Assembly: GCA_963978545.1 (NCBI GenBank)
Contig: OZ021721.1
Location: forward strand, 102,532,366-102,596,365
From: Linyphia triangularis
Taxonomy: Eukaryota; Arthropoda; Arachnida; Araneae; Linyphiidae
Reading direction: 5' to 3'
DNA: 64,000 bases
Shown here: positions 12,801-23,226 of the stretch, one piece after another
Layout: the number at the start of each line of letters is the position of its first letter
Numbering within the stretch: position 1 is the stretch's first letter
Translations under genes and position numbers: made by a program
The notes under the pieces: generated by a model
The model's input: only the letters and a program-made list of their open reading frames with translations
The model's database searches: none
What the model was told of the DNA's origin: nothing

Positions 12801-12980
12801 TATATATTTTTATTTTTATTTCGTCACTTTCTTTCTAACCTGTTTTAATATAACCATTCTGTTTCTCTTTTTCTATATCCATAAATTTCTTTCTACACTT
12901 CATTTATTGCTTATCAATCTTGATTCATACGTCTCTTGCATCTATCTCGTTTTTATATGTACTCATTTACCTTTGATGAT
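12801..12980 (+). repeat. Pyrimidine-rich domain (right part)
   Basis: This continues the T/C-rich degenerate repeat of 11540-12045 (CTTTCTTTCTAACCTG, CTGTTTCTCTTTTTC). It shows that the foldback element inserted into this domain. Confidence 0.65.
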
Positions 12981-14480
12981 GTGAATTTTAAAATAATTTA
13001 ACATTACCCGCTCTCTCTCCCAATAAGTCGGGATTATAAAATAACTCAACAATTCGCATACGAGGTATTAACTGTAATTGAGTTTAATCCATAAATTTCG
13101 CCAAATAAAAATAAGCAAAATCATTTGCGGTGGCTAACAATTAGCAATATTTTTTTAGAAAGCTATTTATTCAGATGATGAATATTCTGTTATATTTATA
13201 ATCTGCAGAAGAATGTTGGATGCACCAATCACAGTGAAAAAAATGCAAAAATTTTGGGAAAAAAAATCAATTCATTGCATTGAAATAGCAATTTAAATAA
13301 TAAATAAGCAAATTATTTAAGATAAGAATGACTGAAAATTTTAAATATCAGTCTAAGTGGAACAGAAATAATAGTTTACTAGAATAAATCATTTTAAAAA
13401 TGTGCCTACTTCATTGTGAAAAAAAAATTGATAATCCAGTTATTTTTATTTCCATGAAAAACGAAATTTATTAAAGTGTGGGTGTACATTAAATCTACAT
13501 CACTATACGTTTGTATTTGTGTCGGTAAAAATGTAATTATTTCTTTTGAAACAAACTCAGAAAAAGTTTAATTTAAATCATACAAATTGAATCATTACTT
13601 TGTCACATCTTCAAAATAAATATTCAGCAAAATCTTTTGTCTTAGTTTTATAAATTAAGCAGTTTTTCGAACAGAAATGCTTTCCTTGAATTTTAAATTA
13701 TTCTAAATGAAATGTCAACAAGCTCTAAATTAATTTTTGAAGAAAATCTTCGTAAAGAATTTGAATTAGTAATGGATCAAATCTAGAAACTAAATTATTT
13801 CTTTTTAGAATTGCCAAGAGAAATTAGGTTTAAATAACTTGTTATTAAATTTTAAGTTTTTGGTACTAGAAGTTCATTTTTCATCTTCACAAAACTTTAT
13901 ATTTGTAAGAGGTAAAACTTATTTGCTTAAATTTATTAACTTTTTTCTTATTTATTATTATTAAAGGGTATTTATAACTCATGAAAATCATATAAGTATT
14001 AAATTTTTGGATCTTTGGTGCATTTATGTTTTTATGCTTAAGTACTATTTTCAGAAATAGAATTTAGTATATTGTGGGATAAAACTTGGTGAAACATTTA
14101 CAAAAACGAGTATATGAGGAATATGTAATAAAGGATTAAAATTGGTTTGAATTCCAAAGTTTTCCTTCTAACTTAACTGCAAAAGATGGCTCGCAGTTGA
14201 CGGCTAAACTAAATGTGACCATTTTCTATCAATATTTTAAATTGGCCAATGAAAGATTTCAAACTTTGTAACTAATTGTGTCTGACTTGGAAAACATTTT
14301 GTCCCAATAGATGTCTCTATCATGATGCAATCTGACATTTCCTACTATTTTGCTTGAGGGGTTAAAGCACAGCAATTATTATACATTCCCCCAAGTAAAG
14401 CTGAGTTGTCTAATATTTACATATTAAATCGAAGGAGGGATTTTCGCACGGCCTTTTGCTCCAATTGGAATCTCTGAATA
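12981..14480. other. AT-rich, no recognisable feature
   Basis: No supported exon, repeat or mobile element on either strand. Confidence 0.5.
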
Positions 14481-14691
14481 TTGGTAGCAATTAAATGTGT
14501 GAGAAGGGGGCAGATAGTCAACCAATTAAAAAGATGGGACGAATGTCAGAGGGTCTGGAGGAATCTGAGATCAGAGAATAGGGGGAGACGTTTTTCCGGT
14601 GGAGAAGAGATAAGATTGGGGTTTGAAAAACTACGAGAGTTTGAGAGAGAGATGATGACCCGCTGCCGATTGCTTACCCCTGAAATTTTAG
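14481..14691 (+). other. Weak exon candidate with GTAAGT donor
   Basis: A GC-richer open stretch of about 70 codons encodes a charged, Arg/Glu-rich peptide (RWDECQRVWRNLRSENRGRR). It is followed directly by a consensus-like donor TTTTA|GTAAGTTG at 14692. No ATG opens the frame (it begins TTG), so it would need an upstream exon. A marginal acceptor, TTGGTAG, lies at 14481-14487. No family is recognised. It could be a UTR exon, a lineage-specific exon or chance. Confidence 0.25.
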
Positions 14692-14699
14692 TAAGTTGA

Positions 14700-15133
14700 T
14701 GTACCTTTCTTCCTCTATCCTCAGCCTGTTTCAATTTAAGTAACTTTATCAATGCCTGAATTTAATAGCAAGTTGTAGCAATAATTGAATTTTACCTATT
14801 TGGAGAATGTTACTTTTTATTTTATTTTTATCTTTAATACTTGGATGCATGACAGTAAGATAATGTTACTGTCATTTGAGGAATATATCTGTGCATTTAT
14901 AGTGTATGTGAATAAACAGGTAGATTGATTTTCCGGACTGGTTATTTGGTTTGAATATTTAAAATATTAAGTAATTGTTAACTTTGGTTTATCTAGGGTT
15001 GGTAATTAGTATACTAACATCTTACGGCTCAACGCTTTGTACCAAATTACGCTAAAGATCACGTCAGTCTCAATATAAATAGATATCTCTCGAAAGTGTA
15101 TTTGTTGCCCTATATTTAATATACTTACATTTG
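14700..15133. other. No recognisable feature
   Basis: AT-rich unique sequence up to the SINE target-site duplication. Confidence 0.5.
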
Positions 15134-15145
15134 CAATAATTCATG

Positions 15146-15323
15146 GTTGGTTGTATTCAGATTATCTGGCGCCGTCAGCAACACGAGGGCTATAATGCGC
15201 CGAAACATTCGTCATTAGACAAGCCAACATACATTTACAAACACCCATGCCTAACACGGGACTCGAACCCGCAACCTCGCGGTTTAGAAGCTAGCACGCT
15301 AACCACTATACCGTTTGGTCAGC
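15146..15323 (-). mobile_element. tRNA-derived SINE with 12-bp TSD
   Basis: This is the same family as 2566-2742, on the minus strand. It has box A (TATAGTGGTTAGCGTGC), an intact box B (GGGTTCGAGTCCCG) and the body with CGTGTTGCTGACGGCGCC, ending in a CCAACCA tail. Exact 12-bp direct repeats CAATAATTCATG lie at 15134-15145 and 15324-15335. Intact pol III boxes and an exact TSD make it one of the younger copies here. Confidence 0.95.
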
Positions 15324-15436
15324 CAATAATTCATGTTATAAACTATCATGTTCGTTACAATTTAAAGTAAATTCTAAATATTGAATTGATGCAAATTTAT
15401 AGCAACCTCACTTGTCGTTAAATTGTTAAAGTTGTT

Positions 15437-15438
<2 letters not shown>

Positions 15439-15473
<35 letters not shown>
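15439..15473 (+). repeat. Poly-T tract (35 bp)
   Basis: Uninterrupted T run on the plus strand. Confidence 0.98.
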
Positions 15474-15476
<3 letters not shown>

Positions 15477-15659
15477 GAAATTTCTTTTTTCCAAAAAAAC
15501 TTACTTAAAAAGAAAAATAAGTTCAATACACCAGCGTTCTATCCACACCGTCGGTTTCTCAGTGTATTACTAACAAGTACTTAAATTCTTGGTATGCCAA
15601 AGTCATTATTTATGTGGACTTTTCTATTCAATTCTAAAGGAGAAAGCATATATTAGTAT

Positions 15660-15775
15660 CTGCCTGACAAGAATATATCTCTCTACTTCGTTTAGCGGTG
15701 TCTCTATAATCTGTATCCATGGAATGAAGTCTAGTCCCAGTTTTCATGGGCGATTCCTGGAGAACATACCAACAT
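15660..15775 (-). mobile_element. Diverged fragment of the 22999-23226 MITE family
   Basis: GGAATGAAGTCTAGTCCCAG and TTTTCATGGGCGATTCC match, in inverted orientation, the right half of the element at 22999-23226 (TTTCCCCGTG and GGGGCTAGTCTTGTTTCC). The end motif is degraded to GACAAGAATATATCTC. The open frame over it is not a gene. Confidence 0.55.
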
Positions 15776-15789
15776 AGCGTTGCTGAACA

Positions 15790-16937
15790 TGGCCTATTGG
15801 AAATATTCGTAGATTATCAAAATATATTTATTCTAGAAAATTATTTCTCACCATCTAGATGAATGTCGTATTGTATCCTTTTAGGCCGCCAATTTTGTGC
15901 ATGAATACCCCAATTCTAAACCGACGAGTATTATTCCTACAGAGACCACCACCATCTAGACAATCTGGTGAAATCCATTCGCTTGATATATAGATAGCAG
16001 TTTGCGTTTTAATTTAGTGCTAGATGTCCTAAACATGTTGATAAAAACTAAACGTGTTGCTTTTAAACTATTGCAAATTTATATTATGTTTATTGTTAAT
16101 TTTATGTTTCATTTTATGTTTAATTGTTTTTGTATTAACTTGGCAAAATTATGTTTGAATAGCTTTTTTGTTTAGTTAACGAATTCAAATGATGTTTAGT
16201 TATATTTAAAATTTTCACCTATGCAACCTTACATTAAGAAGCCCATTTACTTTGACAGTAAACAGCTAAATCCTCCAAAAAAACTTAGAACTTTCAATAT
16301 TTGGCCATAATATTAACTACTGGATGTTAGAGGGTAAATAATACATAGCGAAAAAATAGCTTTATTAAATAATATATCAATTTATGAATTCATCAAAATT
16401 TATAAAAAATGTGTTCTCTACAGTTTTTTAACACACAAAAATTCTTAGATGTTCACACGTGACTATGCATTTTTGGTTATTATAAAAAGTATTTGTGTGA
16501 TACTTTCCAATCACAACTCTCAAGCGAAAAGTTTGAACACACACACAGTTGGTAATAATAAAATACTTGCTGATGACTATTTTCTTTACTAAAAGATTAT
16601 TGGAGCAATTTCATTGAATACTTTACCAACTATTTCCCGGCAAAAAAAATATTACTACCTGAATGTTACTTGATTTTAGATATTGTTAAATGATCAAGGA
16701 TGTTTAATATTATTACATATTAAAAAGAAACTTATTCTAATTACAGTTGGCTGTTATTTTATAATTTTACCTCGGGCTTTAAATTATTGTCATTATACAC
16801 AATGAGCAATAATTAACATTTATAATATTGTACATAATATTAACAAAACACTTTAGTATTATGTATTTTTTGCTTTAAACAGTCCTTGTATTTTTGCCAA
16901 AATTTCAAAAAAGAACAAATTCAACACTGAAAACAGA
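15790..16937. other. AT-rich, no recognisable feature
   Basis: No supported exon or element. A short (CA)n stretch lies near 16540. Confidence 0.5.
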
Positions 16938-16950
16938 CTACGCACATTTC

Positions 16951-17124
16951 GTTGGTTGGTTGATTTCTGATTATCTGGTGCCGTCAGCAACACGAGGGCG
17001 CCGAACATTCGTCATTAGACAATCCAACATACATTTACAAACATCCATGCCTAGCACGGGACTCGAACCCGCAACCTCGCGATCTAGAAGTTAGCAAGCT
17101 AACCACTATACCGTTTGGTCGGCG
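16951..17124 (-). mobile_element. tRNA-derived SINE with 13-bp imperfect TSD
   Basis: Same family and orientation as the 15146 copy, with intact box B (GGGTTCGAGTCCCG) and a small deletion in the body near GAGGGCGCCGAACATT. The flanking repeats CTACGCACATTTC (16938-16950) and CTACGCACAATTC (17125-17137) differ at one base. Confidence 0.94.
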
Positions 17125-17296
17125 CTACGCACAATTCATGCCTGGTACCAAACGTGGATCTGATGTAAATACTCTAGAAATTCTAGTATATACAGGGGTT
17201 TGATTCTCTTTCGTTTTGATTATGATCAAACTTATATATCCAACATCTATTTAATTTAATACTTCATGTTTTTTAAGTCCTTATATTTTTCTATTT

Positions 17297-18162
17297 ACTA
17301 TTTTGAAAATTTTATTTACTATGCAATAGTCAGCGAAAAGAAAATGAAACTAATATATTGTGTTCATTGAAAGCGATTTGGGAAAATTTTGCCTAAGAAG
17401 ACTGTTCAAAGTCGGAAAAAAGCCAATGTTTCAAACCTACAACTGGAAATAATTTCGACATATAAGTGGATTTCCGAGAGAATTACAATTGTCTTTATCA
17501 AAAGTTGTCGCTACCTGCAAAATTGTATGCTTTCTTTAAAGACGTGTTTCATATGGCTGTTGACAAAATGTCAGAATTTAGATTCTTTACTATTTTGAAA
17601 TTTTATTTACTATGCAATGGTCAGCGAAAAGAAAATGAAACTAATATATTGTGTTAATTGAAAGCAATTTGTGAAAATTTCTGCCTAAATGGGCTGTTCA
17701 AAGTCAGAGAAAAGACAATGTTTCACAACTGCAAATAATTTCGATCTATAAGCGGATTTCTGAGAGAATTACAATTGTCTTTATCGATAGTTGTCGCTAC
17801 CTGCAAAATTGTATGCCTTCTTTAAAGACGTGTTTCGAAAGGCTGTTGACAAAATGTCAGAATTTAGATTCTTTACTATTTTGAAATTTTATTTACTATG
17901 CAATGGTCAGCTAAAAGAAAATGAAACTAATATATTGTGTTAATTGAAAGCAATTTGTGAAAATTTCTGCCTAAATGGGCTGTTCAAAGTCAGATAAAAG
18001 ACAATGTTTCACAACTGCAAATAATTTCGATCTATAAGCGAATTTCTGAGAGAATTACAATTGTCTTTATCGGCAGTTGTCGCTACCTGCAAAATTGTAT
18101 GCCTTCTTTAAAGAAGCGTTTCATATGGCTGTTGACAAAATGTCAGAATTTAGATTCTTTAC
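17297..18162 (+). repeat. Three-copy tandem repeat, unit ~286-292 bp
   Basis: Units start at ACTATTTTGAAA near 17297, 17589 and 17875. Each carries TTTACTATGCAATGGTCAG, CTAATATATTGTGTTAATTG, TTCAAAGTCAG, ATTTCGATCTATAAG and TGTCGCTACCTGCAAAATTG. Units 2 and 3 are closer to each other than to unit 1. Open frames are broken differently in each copy, so I consider it non-coding. The source sequence is unknown. Confidence 0.9.
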
Positions 18163-18254
18163 ACCAAATTTATGCAATTTAAGTTTATGTTACTCGAAGT
18201 ATTATGCACAGCATTAATATAGTTTAAAAATAATTAGTAAAATGAGAAAGCCCC

Positions 18255-18350
18255 TTATCTTAGAGCAAACTAAAGACAAGATAATGACTCTTCTTTAAAG
18301 TAGATAAGATAATGGTACACATTAATAACACTTAACGACAATACTTATCT
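18255..18350. promoter_or_regulatory. Cluster of GATA-factor-type motifs
   Basis: Within about 100 bp: TTATCT (18255), AGATAA (18279), AGATAAGATAA (18302-18312) and CTTATCT (18344-18350). These match WGATAR, the GATA-factor site. In AT-rich DNA some are expected by chance, so a role is inference. Confidence 0.3.
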
Positions 18351-18365
18351 AAGGGAATCAAAGCC

Positions 18366-20160
18366 TGTTAAAGTATAACTGATCTTTCTTCGTATTTTTT
18401 GCTTTCTATTACCCATATGTTAACGTAGGGTGATGAAAGCATTGTTTTTGGTGAAAGTAAATATAAACTGTTTGCATTTCTCCAAGTGTTGGAACATCCT
18501 GACTTAAAAAAAGTGGTATAGAATTTTTACATCTTTGTGTCTTTGTGTACGTGGTCAGAATAACTCTCGAAAGAATTTATCTACGATGCTCAAATTTGGT
18601 GTACGGGTTAGTGGGGACCATGACACATATCATTAAGGTTTTCGTTAAAATTGCGCAAGTGCATAAGGTAGCTGCCATTGAAAAACATGAAAAATCATGT
18701 TTTTCATTAATTACTAAAAAATTACTCTAATGATGTGGTAATGCCTCTTAATGTGTTCTAATCATCCTCTACTTCAAAAATTCTCGTAAAACTGACTTAT
18801 CTTTCCTCGAGCATCGCCCATCAATGACTGTTTTTTCTCTGTTGCACTTGCAAGAAAGAGTAATATGAGAATTATTGTAACGTATATCGTGAAAGCTGCC
18901 ATTTTTAGTGGTGTTTTTTTAAAGGCCCATGTAAGAATTATTGCAAAAAATATATCGACGAGCTGGCCATTTTTTCTTAATGAATGATGAGAATATAAAA
19001 ACGGTAAATAAAACCAATCGACGTCAGTATAATTGTGTAATTGAAAGTTGTGAGATATTCTTCACCCCTAGTTTAGTTTAAGTTATATTAAAACTTTTAA
19101 ATAACCTCTATTATATTAAAAAAAAATTATTATATGTTTGAATTTATCCTTAAGCAATAATGTTGATTTTTTTTTTTTTTTTTTTTTGTTAATTTTCTTA
19201 TAATTGAATAAATTTACTGTTTCTAACTTCATGTATACGGAATTTTTTTTTTTAAACCTATGATGATTATGATGTGTGCTTATTGGCAGTTAATATATAA
19301 TTCTAAAACATAGCTTAGATTATTATAACATTTAATCATTAATAATAAAAAATAACAATTTACACACACAAAAATCTCCGTATACAAAATAAGTAAACTT
19401 CCATTATTTTTTTTTATTTCAATAACTTTATTAGGAAAACCAAAATTATCTCGTCTTGTATATTTTCATGAATATATAATAAAAAATTTCATAACCATGA
19501 ACACTAATAAATTATCTAAGGATGGAGTCTGTAGCTTTTTTAAGTGGAACTGTACTATTAATCCTAACAATCTTGCAATTTTACATCGTTAAATCGCATA
19601 AAACCTGAACTCCGCCATCTGTGCACTAATGGCTCTGGAAATTTAAATACTTGTATGAGTGAATATCACAGGAAGATGATGATCAACAAGGCATAACATC
19701 GACGAAAAAATATTCAGAAATGGCGAAATGCCTTGTCGCTTGATGCAGTTCCAGAAATTTACTTTGTTTAATTTCCAATCATGAACGAAAACTTGGTTTG
19801 TGTTCTACTCAAATTTAGACAATAAGACCAACGCCGACCTGTAAAATTAGCTTAACTTTGACCAATACATTGCCCATTGACGGTTATGCACGTATATATA
19901 CGTCTTAGGATCCCCAGTTTTTCTAGCAATACACAACATTTTTAAATTTATAAATATAATTTAAAATAAAAAATATTTGCGATATTTTTATTAGGATGAT
20001 AGTCTATAACCTATCTAAAACAAAACAAATAAAAAATAATTAAAAAAAGTTATGTATTTGAATTAGAAATATGATTTAAAAATTATTGCAGGGAAAACAA
20101 CTGGGGAATTTCGCCCATTCCCATGACCGTCAGTGGGTTAACAAAACAGATCTTAACGAC
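18366..20160. other. AT-rich, no supported gene
   Basis: No exon recognised. A decayed direct repeat (GAGAATTATTGTAACGTATA and AAGAATTATTGCAAAAAATA, each followed by GCCATTTTT) lies around 18865-18975. A T run lies near 19170. Confidence 0.5.
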
Positions 20161-20173
20161 AGTTGTTCAAAGC

Positions 20174-20239
20174 GTGGTTAATAAACCACACTTTTCAATT
20201 GTGGTTATCGTTGGTTTGTGGATTAATCCACAAACCAAC
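20174..20239. repeat. Hairpin plus perfect 30-bp palindrome
   Basis: GTGGTT-AATA-AACCAC occurs at 20174-20189. A perfect 30-bp palindrome follows at 20210-20239, each half reading GTTGGTTTGTGGATT from its outer end. Between them is another TGTGGTT. Four GTGGT/ACCAC cores in 66 bp is unusual. It may be a small element end or a binding-site cluster. Confidence 0.85.
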
Positions 20240-22200
20240 TTAATGAATAAAGCGTAATCCCGATTACTTTTTTTGTCTCTCGTAATATTTGCTTTTAACT
20301 GTAACTGGAAAGATTAAGTATTGAACCATTCATCACTTTAAAATTCAGAATTTAACTTTAACACTTTCTTTAAGATACTTGCCTACGTTCAGAGTACTTT
20401 TAAAAAAAAAACTTTATGTAGGAATATTTTAAGTGCCATTTTATATTTAGTACTACTATAAATTAGTAATAAAGTGAAAAAATTTCAAATTTATAATTAT
20501 TATTTTTCAAAAACTTCCAATTTTGCAGGAAATTTTGATGAAATACTTCAAAAATTTAAAATAAGATAAATGAAAAACTATTAATTTTTTTTAGGAAATA
20601 AATTGTATATAAATAAACTATATGCTTAGATTTAGGGCATATACTACAATATGAAAATATATTCATTGAAACTTTTTTTATGGATGGTCGAAAAATTATT
20701 TAATGATTTTTGAACAATTTCACCTTGTTTATATTCAAACTAACGATGGTATTTCATAAAATAACCATCCAATCTCAATTTATATAGCAGACGCCCTAGA
20801 AAACAATCAATAAGAGAAGTGCAAAAAGATTTTATAAAGATTCATGAATAATTTTTTGAGTTATAGAATTTCAAATTAGCAATATTTGTGTGAAAATCAA
20901 TTCCGAGAAAAATGCATTTAAACTTTAAAACACTCAATTTCTATATAAATGATATTACTTACACACTTAAAATGCACCTTCTTCTTTTTCATTTTTTTTT
21001 ATTCATTAAAAAGAAGACAATATTAATATTTAGAAGGAAATCACTTTCTAATCGATAACTTTTGGTTTTGGTATGCTATTTCCGGTCATTTCCTATTATA
21101 ATTTACAGTTTTAGATCAGCTTCAAACTGTCATAACTTTTGTTCAAATCAACGGAGAGTAAAAAAAAGACAGTTTTAAAAACTTACAGATTTGGCCTAAA
21201 ATATTCACGAATAATATTTGTTTGTCACATTTCATCAAAATTTACCTTTTCAACGTAGGCAAGTACTTTAAATTATTCCATTTTTAAATAATATCCTTCT
21301 ATACTTTATCGCAGCATTTTTGTTTCAAGGCTTACACTTTACTTGAAAATACACCATACATTTTCCTCAAAATAAAATTATAAATGAAAACTCTCGGCGA
21401 AAAAACAATAACCCGCAAGTCCTACAAATATTTCGAATATACAACAGACATCACTTCTGCCTTTTCATGAAATAAATTGTAGAGGGAAACCAAAAAATTG
21501 TAGAGCGAAACCGAGAAATTGTATGAAACAGATACTCTGTTTAAAAGACCAGCAAGCGTTTTCTTTAGCGTAGAAGGAAAAAAATTCCTTTTAAGGGAGA
21601 TATCTGAAAGATATCAAACTTTTGAAATTTTTTCAGGACTTTTTAAAACAAAGATTATCGAAAGTTTTATGCTTCTATATATATATATATATATATATAT
21701 ATTCAGTTGTGAACTGTCATTTTTAGTCTGTAATTTATCTTTACGTTACATAAACTATACTCAAGCGTCAGGTTTTAAACATAATTCAAAACACATAATT
21801 TTTAGATATCAATTCGCTTGTTGAGAAAAAAACTGACACAATACAAATATTTTGTGTGTGCTTGCTTTAGTAAGTCTTGAGATTAAAAATAGTTCTATGA
21901 TACATAGTGTCCTGATTCTACTTCTAACGTTAACCTCAAAATTGAGGTTTTTTTAGAGCGAAAACAATTTAATTTAGACCAAGCTTGTAATATTTATTCG
22001 TGAATTCTGTACATTGAGTGTTTCGTATTGTAACACTATTTTTCCGAATGAGTTAATTAGTGAATAATTAACTTGAAGTTAGTTATAAGATGTAAGTATT
22101 TTTTTTTTAATGTATGCCAATTCTGTAGCTTTAATTTCATGAAAATATGTGAAATATAATTTTTCAAATCATGTTAATGGCTTTCATTGCATATGCTGTT
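20240..22200. other. AT-rich; small TA microsatellite
   Basis: No supported gene. A (TA)n run of about 25 bp lies at 21678-21702. The 101-codon frame over it (21519-21824) includes that repeat and is not credible. Confidence 0.5.
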
Positions 22201-22261
22201 CTTCTTCTATCGGCACGACCAGTCCAGTGTGGGCCAAAACCTTCTCAAAAACTCGCTTCCA

Positions 22262-22790
22262 TTACACTTTCTTCTTAGCGATGATTTGCCAATTTCTTAT
22301 CTTCAACATTTGAAAGTCATTGGTAATGCAGTCTGTCCATCTTAGTTTGAGTCTACTCCTTGCTGTGGGTCTTAGAACTTTGTATGTAAAGACTCTATAA
22401 GTGAAGGAGGAGGGGTGCATTCTGCAGATGTGTCCGGCAGATTTCATACGTTGGATTTTTAAAAACTTTACATTATCTATTTCCTTATATAATTTATAAA
22501 TTTCATTGTTGTATCTATGTTTCCATAAACCATCGATATTGACTGCACCAAAAATGTTCCTAAGAACTTTTCTTTCGAAAATACTTAGCTGATTTGTTTG
22601 GGATTCAGTAAGTGTCCGGGTCTCAGAGCCATAGGTAAGAACTAGTCTTATAATGGATTTATAAAGTGTCAGTTTTATCTTTCTTTTTATTAACTTTGAT
22701 CGCATAAAGGTTTTCAAGGCATTAAATCAGCGATTAGCCGCTGTTATGCTTCTTCTAATTTCTGAACCACCCCAAACTTGTAATTCTCAA
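22262..22790 (-). pseudogene. LINE reverse-transcriptase C-terminal remnant
   Basis: The minus-strand translation is the region downstream of the RT core of arthropod non-LTR retrotransposons. It shows KLTLYKSIIRLVLTYGSE, then FERKVLRNIFGAV, LYKEIDNVKFLKIQRMKSAG and HICRM, then a WTDCI block near the end. The region upstream of 22717 is still readable (EIRRSITAANR, then a TGA stop at 22729-22727, then FNALK). A further frame break lies near 22770, before DVENYKF. The catalytic YADD region and the endonuclease are absent, so this is a 5'-truncated, dead copy. The clade is uncertain. Such LINEs are the likely source of machinery that mobilises the local SINEs. Confidence 0.88.
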
Positions 22791-22998
22791 CGTCCAGTTA
22801 ATTGATGTTTGTCAATGCTTTAGTTAATGGCAATACTAGGTCTTTTCTTCGTTTATGTTCAAGTGCATTCTGGCACGCATGCTGTTAACTTATAAAATAT
22901 GCTGAAAAGTATGATGAAAGTACACTAAAAAGTACGTTTAAAAGTATACAAAGTACATACATAACCAAAAGTATATGCATTACATGTGAAGTGACTAT

Positions 22999-23226
22999 TG
23001 TCTTTCTATCAGAAGAATAGCTCTCACCGGATAATCGGGTTGAAGGATGTTGCTATAGAAACAAGATTTGGTCAATTTAGAATAGAAGTGATGCATACAG
23101 GTAATTCTCTTCCAAAACCTATAAATTACATAGATTTCCCCGTGAAAAATGGGGCTAGTCTTGTTTCCACACAAACAGACAATGCTAGTCAATGTCAAGG
23201 GAGCAATTCTTATGATTGACAAACAG
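22999..23226. mobile_element. 228-bp MITE with ~28-bp imperfect TIRs
   Basis: The left end TCTATCAGAAGAATAGCTCTC (in 22999-23026) is the inverted counterpart of the right end GGGAGCAATTCTTATGATTG (in 23199-23226). The interior includes CCCCGTGAAAAATGGGGCTA. Homologous right halves occur at 36595-36692 and, more diverged, at 15660-15775. The end motif GAATAGCTCCCACC also occurs repeatedly in the 35-36 kb array. Overlapping open frames on both strands reflect composition, not genes. Superfamily unknown. Confidence 0.7.

Noticed and set aside
17389..17657. Open frames in the first unit of the triplication
   Set aside because: The frames are not preserved in units 2 and 3.
22995..23222. Overlapping 75- and 73-codon frames on opposite strands
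   Set aside because: They coincide with a 228-bp MITE with inverted ends.
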